From Phycomyces nitens (Eukaryota > Mucoromycota > Mucoromycetes > Mucorales > Phycomycetaceae), in contig JAHRBC010000004.1 of NCBI GenBank assembly GCA_022702545.1, positions 3,844,001 through 3,908,000 of the forward strand: a stretch of 64,000 nt of DNA. The letters run 5' to 3'. How positions within the stretch are numbered: the first letter of the stretch is position 1; each line of letters opens with the position of its first letter. The notes under the pieces are model-generated. The model did not search any database, was not told the DNA's origin, and saw only the letters and a list, made by a program, of their open reading frames with translations. Of the stretch, positions 53,453-62,789 are shown one piece after another. A program made the position numbers and the translations under genes.

Positions 53453-54633
53453 TTATGCTGTTAGTTTATAGTAGTACTTTTCAAAAGTGTTTGTGTTGAG
53501 ACTCCAATTAGCATGCTTCTTGATGGCTAGGATGCTATTGCCTTCTTGTACTGCCTTTGTACTGGAAGCAGATTATAGATAATGTGCTTTAAATTTCGAT
53601 GTGTCAATTCCTGCTGCTCTCATGTCAGATTCAACCCAGTTAGCCAGTGTGGTCAGGGCGATAGAAGTGATGGCTCTTGTAGCAGATACGAGGTAGGCGA
53701 GAAAAATAATGTGGTCCTCTGGTAAAGATTGTCTGATAGTCAAGGACTTTTGGACAAATAGATAGAGGGTGCGTATAGGACAAGTATCTTCTTTTGTTGT
53801 TGGCTCTAATTGAATGAATTTTTGTTGTGCTTCTTTCGGTGTGCGAGAGTGGAGAAAAACACCTTGAAGTTCATTGTCATTTATCTGAAAAATCACATCG
53901 TGGTTTTGTAATTGGCCAATATTCAAACGTGGTCGCCACATAGTAGCAATACACAATAGGAGAATGGTCTTTTGTTGAAGATCTTGAATAGATAGTTCTG
54001 CGGAGGATACATATCGATGTTCGATAAAGGTGATGAGGATGGAGACGTCCCAAATTTCCAGTTGTTCTCGTCTTGGTATGTGTACTTTAGTATGTCGTTT
54101 GGCTGCGGAAAAGTCTTTAATCAACGGGTCTTCTGCTATAGGTGGGAGGTGTGGGTGGGTGTTGTTGAATACTGATGCCAAAGCCGATCTTAAGGTATTT
54201 AGATGTTGAGCTGAATAGTGATTGTGTTGAACTAGGAAGTTAACGATATGTTTGTTGTATTGTATTCTGTGGGGTCTAGTGCTAGGATTTGGTGGAGATT
54301 CCATTTGTACCATTTCTCCCATCCATTGTAATATGCTTTTCGTGTTGAGTGTTGAATGCTGTGTTGTAAGTATTTTGTTGTATCTTCGGTTAGACCAGCG
54401 GTGTTCCTCTTGTTGTTGATAACAGCCATGCGGCTAATGACCACTTGTGATTTAACTTCATGATTATCGGCTGGTCTAGGTGTTGTTGTTGTAGTATCAT
54501 TGGAAACCAATATTGGCTCGGCCACCATGGCGTGATCAGCACTGCTCTTTGTATCCTTTGTGTCTTTAATCTCTGAAGTACGCGAGGTATAAATCTTCAA
54601 GTCGGATTCAAGTACATCCCCTTCTTCTTCCAC
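53453..54633 (-). pseudogene. Tyrosine recombinase of the DIRS/Ngaro element
   Basis: Two frames join near 54260: ...STRKAYYNGWEKWYKWNLHQI then VNFLVQHNHYSAQHLNTLRSAL (core-binding domain). The catalytic domain follows: TMWRPRLNIGQLQ with the first Arg, the helix TSIALTTLANWVESDMRAAGI, then FKAHYL-stop-SASSTKAV, where the HxxR box is spoiled by a TAA at about 53573, and finally KKHANWSLNTNTFEKYYYK with the nucleophile Tyr. Inactive by frameshift and stop. Confidence 0.85.
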
Positions 54634-55560
54634 GTTTGTTGAAATTCATCGATGGCTGCTGCTGTTGGATCGGGTCTCAGACTCCAATATATCGGTAGTT
54701 GGTGATTGTGTCGTGCGGCGAACCCATCCATCTGTAGTGGTCCCCACTTGTGGTTGATGTGTTTGAACATCCTCATTGGTATCTTGGACTCGTACAGTGG
54801 TTTCTTCTTCCTGCTCAATTGGTCGGCTTCCACATTCTCTATCCCTGGTATGTGTTGGTACTGTACGTTCAGCTTGTGCTTGTTCTGTATTTCTTGGATC
54901 TGTACGGCTAAGTCTTGAAGGATTGGTGAGCTTGTCCCTCCGGCCTTTGTCGTGTATTTTAATTCAGTGATATTGTCTGAGAATATCTTTATCGTTGACC
55001 CTTCGCATTTTGGTGCATGGAGTTGAAGTGCAAACAATATGTTCATTAGTTTTCTTACGTTGATTGATTCCTGAAGCTCTTGGTATGTCCAGAATCCTGT
55101 TGTTGATATCACTGGGGACTTGATCCCCCATCCGGAATTCGAGGCGTCTACATGGATCGTCATGTTTGGTTTTATTGGTGGTAATATCTGTATGGGAAGG
55201 CCATTCTTTTGGGTCACAAAGTCGTTCCACCATTGCAATTCCTTTTGGCTTGGTGATGTTATTTGTAATTTGGATTCCCAATTGTGTCGGTGTATGTGGA
55301 GTGTTTGTGCCAGATCCCTCTGAAGGTGTCGGATATGTAACAGGGCTTCGCCTATGGCCGGTATGACAGAGGTCATTTTCCCTAATAGACTCGCTAACCA
55401 ACGGCATGTCCTTGGGACGGGAAGTAGGGCTTAATTTATCCGTTGTATAAGCTTCCTTATCTTGATGTCCGGAACTGTGATCTTCATGGTCTTGGTGTTG
55501 GGGTTGAAGCCTAAAAATTCTTGTGTCTTGGTGAGGGAACTGGGTGTTGAGATATTGTTG
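54597..55560 (-). pseudogene. Reverse transcriptase C-terminus plus RNase H of the element
   Basis: The frame contains the RT thumb segment (QEFLGFNPNTKTMKI), a TAA at 55431-55433, the connection region (CRWLASLLGKMTSVIPAIGEALLHIRHLQ) and an RNase H domain: IHVDASNSGWGI, ESINVRKLMNILFAL, IKIFSDNITELKY and HIPGIENVEADQLSR. It ends with the ...GPLQMDGFAARHNHQLPIYWS segment that in DIRS/Ngaro pol follows RNase H. The fingers and palm, including YxDD, are missing, so the protein could not have reverse transcriptase activity. Confidence 0.85.
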
Positions 55561-55602
55561 TCGGTGGTAGTGGCTGGACTATGGGTAAGGTGTGTTGACA
55601 TG

Positions 55603-56484
55603 TTATTTGTCTTGATTGTTGCTCTCCTTGGTCGGCTTGAAGGTGGTGCTAGTCTGAGAGAAGTTGCTTCCTTGGTTGTTGGAGGGATTGTAGCTTGGGG
55701 TCCCATGTCGGCCCCCTCGTCCAAAAAAAGTGGACTTGTGTCCCTGTTGCCAATTTCCTCGTTGGGGCGTGAAACGACCTCGTCGACTTGAATTGTTGTT
55801 AGATGTGGTAGCGACTCTGATGACGGACTGTTGGTATTTGGCTTCATTGTAGGTATGTATGAAGTCTTCGTCAAATGCAGGTTTCTTCGTGCGTAATTCA
55901 TCTTGTCGAGCCAAATGTTGAATTGATTGGGGCAATTTGAGTGCTTTGAGGGAGTAGTCTCGGGATTCTTCATCCTGAGTTTTTGCTGTTTCCCATACAA
56001 AGACGGTAAGTCATTTTGTATCGTCAATGGCCTCTTCTAGAAGTCGGATGGCCCGATCGTTTTGCATTTTATCTGGGTTTGTTCAAAGGTAATTGAGGTC
56101 TTCGTAGAGGGCTGTGGCTGCTCTGGCAACTGTTCGTGTCGTGTCAGAGGCCTTGTAGACTGTGTTGAGTACTTGAAGTGTGTCCACTTGGTATTGTTTG
56201 TACTTAGGGATGAATGATTTGTTAATTGACTCGTCTTGAGTCCAGTCTGGATGGTAGTATTTGTGGAGTTTTCTCTTATATTTTGTGAGAATTTCTTTGA
56301 GCTGTATGGGCGACAGCCCTTCCAAAACTTCCGTGATATCAAGAGGTAGTTCAGTTTCCTCGGATGTTCGTTGCTCGTTAGAGTCTTGTTGCCATTGTTG
56401 AAAAAGTTGAAATAATTCGGTTTGGGAGTATAGCTTTCTCTCGTCGTGGGGAAGTCCATTGGTGTCATTAGTGTTATCAGTCAT
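55603..56484 (-). pseudogene. gag-like ORF of the DIRS/Ngaro element
   Basis: One reading frame from MTDNTNDTNGLPHDERK at 56484 down to a stop at 55603, broken only by TGA codons at 56083-56085 and 56011-56013, both at places where Arg (CGA) would be natural. The middle is helical and charged (LEGLSPIQLKEILTKYKRK, RAIRLLEEAIDDTK). The end is Arg/Gly/Gln-rich (RRGRFTPQRGNWQQGHK, FFGRGGRHG) and probably binds nucleic acid. This matches the layout of gag proteins of DIRS-group elements in Mucoromycota. Confidence 0.65.
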
Positions 56485-56489
56485 GTAGG

Positions 56490-57108
56490 TTATCCACGGT
56501 GCGCGGCTTAGAAAGATATAAAGTAGTATAGATAACAAATTTATGGAATATATATGAAAATAAAGCGTGGCTCAGAGAGCATATATCACATTGGAGGCTG
56601 GAATGGAACCAACAGGGATTGGTTTAGGTACGACAAGCAATCACTATTCTTTTTGCCTTGTCTTCCAAAGGTGTTGAATCCTGCCAAGTCAAGGTGGTTT
56701 TTTTTTTGTATTGTTTATTGGATTTGTAATGTTGGGCGATGTTCGGATCTTTGGTATACGGTGCGGTATAAACTGGTGGTTTTTTACGGGAAAATGAAGT
56801 TATACGCACAGTAATGGATATGGGTTGGGGATAAGGCACGATGTGGGTAGCCACAGCGAAGTAGTAGAATAAAGTGAATAGGGTAGTTCTCTCAATGATT
56901 CAGACAATACGAAATGACCAGAGCAACAAATATAGACTTAACGGGAAAAGAATCTCTTTTATTCAAATTGGCTGATAACTAGATAGTAAGGCCATAGCCT
57001 CTAAGGTAGTACTATAATATGAAATGGGGTCGTGCACGGTTCTTGGGAGCCCCCCTCTAGCCCAGATCGAACTGAATGGGTGGCCGGACCGGACAACATC
57101 ATAGATTT
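56490..57108. other. Spacer between retroelement and inverted repeat
   Basis: No gene recognised. A GC-richer stretch at about 57025-57100 (GCCCCCCTCTAGCCC...GGCCGGACCGGACAAC) directly precedes the left arm of the inverted repeat and may belong to the end of a transposable element. Confidence 0.35.
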
Positions 57109-57771
57109 ATGGTGCTCTCCACCACATCCTGGCCGGTTTAAGAAAAAGGAAAGCAAGAGCCGATTTACGAATTTAGTAATTTAATTGTTTATTATGGTAG
57201 CTAGAAGACTAAATGTAGTAGGCCTCTTCCAAATGGAGAATATCAAAAATCACCGTAAAGGGGAAACAGATCGGGCAGAAGTAATATAAAATGATGTTTT
57301 GGCCAATACAATGATTTCAATATCTTAAATAAAATTGCTAAACTAACCAGCTACATTGTTCACTTTTATAGCCTTTAATTTCATTTTTGGATGATAATTC
57401 TGTACCTTATTTAGTAGTCATCTTAGTAAATATTCAAATATATTATTTATATGCTAAAATAACTACTGAATAAGGTACAGAATTATCATCCAAAAATAAA
57501 AATAAAGGCTATAAAAGTGAACAATGTAGCTGGTTAGTTTAGCAATTTTATTTAAGATATTGAAATCATTGTATTGGCCAAAACATCATTTTATATTACT
57601 TCTGCCCGATCTGTTTCCCCTTTACGGTGATTTTTGATATTCTCCATTTGGAAGAGGCCTACTACATTTAGTCTTCTAGCTACCATAATAAACAATTAAA
57701 TTACTAAATTCGTAAATCGGCTCTTGCCTTCCTTTTTTGTAAACCGGCCAGGATGTGGTGGAGAGCACCAT
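57109..57771. mobile_element. Long inverted repeat (two 310-bp arms, 43-bp loop), foldback/MITE-like
   Basis: Left arm 57109-57418 and right arm 57462-57771 are reverse complements over their whole length with only a handful of mismatches (for example TTTAAGAAAAAGG against TTTACAAAAAAGG); arms begin ATGGTGCTCTCCACCACATCC. The 43-bp spacer is almost pure A/T. No coding frame lies inside. Such high arm identity means recent insertion or gene conversion. It could be a non-autonomous foldback/MITE, or a pair of terminal repeats left after deletion of an internal region. No clear target-site duplication was seen at the edges. Confidence 0.92.
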
Positions 57772-58721
57772 TGTTTTTTTATGGTGACACGTAGGGTACT
57801 TGAGTGAGTGTAAGTAACTGGTTACGAGGCTACTTGTGAGGAAGGACGCTCGAGTTATCTAGTGTTTATGGCCGGGTTACTAGCTAGCAATGGTTCTTAT
57901 TCCAATTGGAGGCGTGGTAACGAGGGACAATAAACTACTACTAAGAGGATACGTTCTCGAGACAATAGATAGACACTCAGTAAGGTTTAGGGATGTGTCA
58001 AATAATATTTATGACTAGGCGTATGGGGATGAGAATCAGTTGTCAAATAAATAAAATGGGAAAGTGATTTTAACGAGGTAAAAAGGTATCTTTATTCACT
58101 TTACTAAACTTCCTCACTTATGGCCACCTCTGCCTTCACACTACTCTTCACTTCTTCTGCTTTACACTCCGCTCTACTTTGCCTGGCCTTTCATTTCAAG
58201 GTGGCGGCCACCAACCACCACGCCCACCGTCTCAATGGCTCATTACCACAAGTTCCTTTCCTCGGAAACCAGCTCAAAGCACCTCCAATCATTTTTTTGG
58301 TTTGCAAAAATTAGCCAATTGAAGGATTTATTTCTGTTTGTGTAATCATCTGGAATCTAAAACTTGTGTAATTGCTGATTTTTTAAGATTCAACCTTATT
58401 ACAGCCAATCATTTCTCTGTATTAAAGTTATGGGCAAAAAATTACCATATATGAGTCAAATATCTTTGGGTATGATATCTTTTGCAGTGGCTGTGACTGG
58501 GAAACATTATAGCTGCAGTATCCGTCTCCCTGCTCTTTGAGAAATATAATTGGTATAAAACTACACCACCCCTGTTGGTTTCTTGAGTCAATTGAAAAAT
58601 ACCAAGTCTCACTTTATTCACTACGTCTATTTTCGTTTGATTACCTTATTTCACTATCTTAAGCAGCCCTAAATACTTCAGAAACAAGAAACCTGCTATT
58701 CACCTGAATAAGAAACCAAAA
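57772..58721. other. Spacer and promoter of the following gene
   Basis: The first 300 bp have GC-richer, GT-rich composition (GGGTACTTGAGTGAGTG...) unlike the surrounding DNA and may be part of an element. A frame at 58120-58314 is unlikely to be real. TATAAAAC at about 58555 lies 165 bp before the next start codon and is a plausible TATA box. Confidence 0.35.
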
Positions 58722-60731
58722 ATGGATATTTTGAAATCATACGTGCAAGAAATGGGTGACAAAGTTGAAATTAAACTTAGTCAATTTGTCACGAAGAAAC
58801 AAGACTTGATAATAAGACACGCAACAAATGTGCTCAATGATCAACAAGTAAACGCAAAGCAACTTAACACTTACTGGTCGCGCATGTTCAGCTCTCTTAA
58901 AAGAAAAGAAGTAAAGTTGAAGGTATATATCTGCAACTTTGTACGTGAAGGCTGTTAATTTTTTCTCTCCAAATAGTTTGTTTCTGATAGTGGTGCTATT
59001 GACTGGGACGCAATAGTTGATCGTGTCTTGGAGGTATTGCATGATTCCTACGGTAATATTGCACAAGCCTTATAAATATGTTTTGTAATTTTTTAGGGCA
59101 AGCTAGCAGCATTGTCGCGCAAGAGGAGAAATTTACACATAAATCTTCATTTGCAAGAAGACGCCTCTGTTACAGATACGATTATTGTGAGTGTATTAAA
59201 TATATTGCTTTCAATCTATCAATCGCCAACGTTATGTTTTTTAGGCAAAATCCGCTGTAAAACCAAGGGATGAAATAGACAGGCTATTTATGGAAGCTGA
59301 CAATGAACCTGTCCCTCCAAATATTAATCTGATTGTACAAACCTGGATCGATAAAGCACAATATGTACAAGAGTTACATAAGCAGGAGTAAGTGTAATGA
59401 AACATCCTATATAATTATTTAAATTTAACTTTGGAGATACAGTCTGTTATATTACAGAATTATCGACTTCACAAATTCTAATAATTCCTCTGGAATTTTT
59501 GAAATTTTCGAAGACAAATACTCTTTGGCTCTAAATTTTTATCAGAATTTTCAAAATGATATCAATAAAGCGATCAAAGAAGATTGCGAAGCCGTAAAAG
59601 GCTATACAAAATCTGTAATAGAAATACAGGTAAGGAGCTTAAAACATAATAAGAAAACATGGCTTCTAATGTATTATTCTTTAGAGAAACAACTTCGCCA
59701 AGTCTTTGAGTGAAGCCAAGAAAAAAAGAAGAAATACCAAAAATAGCCCCAAGTATGAAAAATATACTTTGAGGGTATTGTCTCTTTTGTAAGATGGACC
59801 ATATATTGTCAAAATACCCATACTAACACATCTTTTTTAAAAAGCAAAAACCTTTGCTCTGAAGGTGAAAATGAGCTGCTTGACGAAAACATGAATGAGA
59901 ATGAATTTACAATGTGCTTCATGTACCCCATTTTAAATAATCTTTTTAAATATTCAAAAAAAGATATGATTATAAGATGGTAATAATATATTGATCATGG
60001 TACATCAGAGTCTTGCTAAAATGTTTATTATGTTAGGGGCGAAGCAAAGTTGGCTTCCAAGAAAAAAGAAGAGCATGCTGCTCTTGAGGATAATTTCCGC
60101 CGAAGCCCAGGACCGAGCATCGACTTCATTTTCAGAACAAAGCAAGAAAAAATTGAAATTGCAATCGGCGAGATTTCTGGTGCCCCAAACACTCTATCAC
60201 AAGAGCATTACCTGGGTGATAGAAATAAAATCGCCAAAAACATGAAGTCGATGTTAAAGTACATCATCAATCTAAAATCCGAACTAAACGAAAATGATGC
60301 CAGCAAAATTCAAATTTACGGCATTCATTTATACCGTAAGTTTGTTCGTTTCAGCATATAACAAAATACGCTATAACAAAATACGTTTTCCTCTTAGAGT
60401 TCAAGATAATAGTATACCGCTTGATGTACCATCGGGGCACTTATGTTTTCCTTCAAGTTGACTCCTTCACCATCCCTGTTATTCCTTTGACCTTTGAAGA
60501 TCAACTCCCCATCTTCATTTCTCACATGTGGAAATTAAAGGTAATGTGTATGGTGTTTGTTCTCTTGACTTGCTAATGTTCTCTCTCTAATAGAACTACC
60601 TGAACGAAAGCCACAAAAGTGTAACGGGGTATTTGAAAGCTTCATCTAGAGCCCAGACAACTAGATGTAGCTTATCACCGCCGTATGTCTCTCCACAAAA
60701 AAGACAAAAAATTAAAAATATCTTTTTTTAA
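58722..60731 (+). CDS. Uncharacterised protein with EISG/HYLGDR nuclease-like domain
   Basis: Ten exons: 58722-58922, 58977-59033, 59097-59186, 59245-59387, 59458-59629, 59685-59788, 59845-59979, 60037-60335, 60398-60540, 60594-60731; 1482 nt, 493 aa, every junction GT-AG and in phase. The N-terminal half is Lys-rich and helical (KRKEVKLKFVSDSGAIDWDAIVDRVLE...). The C-terminal half has GEAKLASKKKEEHAALEDNF, SIDFIFR, IEIAIGEISGAPN, HYLGDRNKIAKNMKSMLKYI and a beta/alpha tail. From memory this matches a large unnamed family of Mucoromycota (motif EISGGP...HYLGDR.KIAK). The D-x(n)-ExS arrangement looks like a modified PD-(D/E)XK core, which is inference. Intactness inside a transposon graveyard suggests it is still under selection or recently arrived. 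The end (RQKIKNIFF) is basic. Confidence 0.78.
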
Positions 60732-60919
60732 TTTGTTAAAAACCAAATGAATAAGATTTTTACTATTTTTTAACTGTGTTTTCATCAATGAGACAAGGCA
60801 TAAAAAGCATATGGTTTGTGGTCAAGTTTGGTCAAAAGTAGGAAGTCCAGCAAGTATTAGATATATTTTATAAACATTACTATGAAAGTACCTCTGCTTC
60901 TTAAAAAAAACAAAGGCTG

Positions 60920-61275
60920 CCCCACCAAAAGTCTCTCAGGATTAAAGGTACAACAATTGGACATCATGGACAGATAACCTGAAATAAAAGGTCTCTATCT
61001 CATCATGGATAATGCACAGATTCATTCCTCAAGTGATCTAGACGGTAAAGAATAGAAAAAAATTACAAATGTGTATATCTTCCTCCGGAATTGGACCCAA
61101 TTGAGAAATTATTGGCAACAGTCAAAAAAGTAAAGCACAACCGACTTATAAGATCAGAAGCACTAGAATAAAGAATAACTGAAGGATATGATAATGTCCC
61201 TTTATCTCGTCTTATTAAAATTACTCAATACTCTAAAAATCATTTCAAAAACAGCATAAAAGTCCTTAAAGTAAG
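60920..61275 (+). pseudogene. Tc1/IS630-type transposase fragment
   Basis: The plus strand shows EIKGLYLIMDNAQIHSSS (second catalytic Asp strand), a stop, then in a shifted frame YLPPELDPIEKLLATVKK and the C-terminal helices. Stops and shifts make it non-functional. It ends where a minus-strand fragment of a related element begins, near 61280. Confidence 0.75.
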
Positions 61276-61284
61276 CCTTTTCTG

Positions 61285-61735
61285 TATCAAGTTCAAAGAG
61301 TGTTCCATTATCCGTGATGATGTAAAAACCTTTTATTTCACATATGTCCATATCATCGAGTGTCTTGAGAATAAGCCTCATCTAATGTCCTGTGAAAGTT
61401 CCTTACAAGTTTTTGCCACATGCTTTCTTTTCTTACTTTTATCGAACTTTACTTTCTTGGGCTTAAAAGGCCCTCTGGTTTCAATCAAACTAACATTGTG
61501 AGCCGTAAAAGCTCCAAAAATAGTGTGTGAGATGGTACCTCTAGTTGGCGTCTCAACTATTGCTGGTGTATTCCCAAACTGAACAAGCAATAGGGTTTGT
61601 TAATGTTGAAACCAGCTTTGTCTACGAATTCACAACTCTCAAGATAGTCCATGTCTGTATTTTCCACCCATTTATTAGTTAAATTATACCATTTCTCGAG
61701 ATTGTTGACGTTTTTTCTTGTTAAAGGGCAAAATG
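61285..61735 (-). pseudogene. Tc1/IS630-type transposase fragment, opposite strand
   Basis: Minus strand: MDYLESCEFVDKAGFNIN (first Asp region), a frame change, then GNTPAIVETPTRGTISHTIFGAF, GPFKPKKVKFDKSKKRKH and, after a stop, ICEIKGFYIITDNG (second Asp). Parallel in layout to the copy at 40.4-40.8 kb but with different residues, so from another subfamily. Confidence 0.75.
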
Positions 61736-61744
61736 TTGTCTTTT

Positions 61745-62480
61745 TAACAATCTTTGGATGACATTACACGTATTATTAAGGAAGAGACGAGAGAATATGT
61801 TAGTGCAAAGACTATTAGTACAACTTTACGCAGAATGAATATTCATCCACGTGTAGTTTTTTCAAAGCATCTCCTAGCTAAGAAGCGCTGTGTTTTTTGC
61901 AGGGCTGTAATAAACTGGGATTAGCAATGGGAAAAGGTGATCTGGAGCAATGAGTCCAAGTTCACTCTCTTTAAGAATGGTGCGACTATATTTGGCGTGA
62001 GCCTAATGAAAGGTACCACCCCAACTGCCTTGCTCCAAAAATGCAAGGAAATGGAGGTTCCGTTATAATTTGGGGGTGTATCTGGGCAGGAGAGGTTGGA
62101 CCACTTGTTGTCTTGGATGGCAATATGAATGCCAAGATGTATGTAAAAGTTTTGGAAGACTTTTTTTTTTTACTATTCTATGAGAATCTCTCAAATATCG
62201 AGGATGGTAGCTATATATACAAAGATAATCTCCTCTCTCACAAAGTAGCCATGTCAAAAATGTGTAAAAAGGACCTTCTGCCCAAGCTCTTGGAGCGTAA
62301 AAACACCCCAGGCCTCAGCCCAATCGAAAACATTTAAAGTCTTCTGGATGACCTTTTGAGAATGAGACCTCAAAAGCCTACCACCCTGAACGAATTGAAG
62401 GAGGCCCTACAAGAAAGCTGAAAAATGGGGACAGTAGATGATTGTAAAAGATACTGTAGAAATATATTTGTATCTTTATT
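61745..62480 (+). pseudogene. TcMar-Tc1 transposase, degenerate
   Basis: Plus strand: LDDITRIIKEETREYVSAKTIS (HTH), KKRCVFCRAVINW-stop, EKVIWSNESKFTLF (first catalytic Asp replaced by Asn), a frame change into MQGNGGSVIIWGCIWAGEVGPLV, then YIYKDNLLSHKVA (second Asp) and NTPGLSPIENI-stop-SLLDDLL (third motif). The closest in style to classical Tc1 among the copies here. Loss of the first catalytic Asp plus stops means it is dead. Confidence 0.85.
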
Positions 62481-62544
62481 TTCCACACTACATAAACCTG
62501 CAATGTCGAAAAGATGTACATTCGATCATAAGATATTCTTGACT

Positions 62545-62680
62545 AGCTATAAAAATGGTCCTGACTTGAGTCCAGTTCGGAACATCTGAAATAGATTGGA
62601 TAGTAATACACGCCTTTCATTTACACCTCTTAAAGGAACTCACAAACGCTCAATATATAAACATCCTTTTGATAATAAAA
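62545..62680 (+). pseudogene. Short Tc1 transposase tail fragment
   Basis: YKNGPDLSPVRNI-stop-NRLDSNTRLSFTPLK corresponds to the third catalytic motif (DLSPIENIWNRLD) of a further Tc1-like copy, about 45 codons long. Confidence 0.6.
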
Positions 62681-62789
62681 ATACAGCTCGAGTTAAACTG
62701 AGCTTGCAGTCTTAAGCTTTTATATTATTAATGTGAAAATTATACAAATTACTAGGTGTATATCACTACGCATATTTTATGCTAATAAA

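Larger units (their letters stand above)
53453..56484 (-). mobile_element. Decayed DIRS/Ngaro-like tyrosine-recombinase retroelement
   Basis: Minus-strand order is gag-like ORF, RT/RNase H, tyrosine recombinase, the order known for Ngaro-type elements. The three parts are annotated separately. The RT palm with its YxDD box is absent: the pol frame begins only at the late RT segment (QEFLGFNPNTKTMKI). Stops and one or two frameshifts occur throughout. No separate methyltransferase domain was seen. Terminal repeats were not identified, so the true boundaries may lie outside this interval. Confidence 0.82.

Noticed and set aside
58120..58314. 64-codon frame MATSAFTLLFTSSALHSALL...
   Set aside because: Looks like a signal peptide at first, but the remainder has no pattern and the region lies in a probable element end and promoter.
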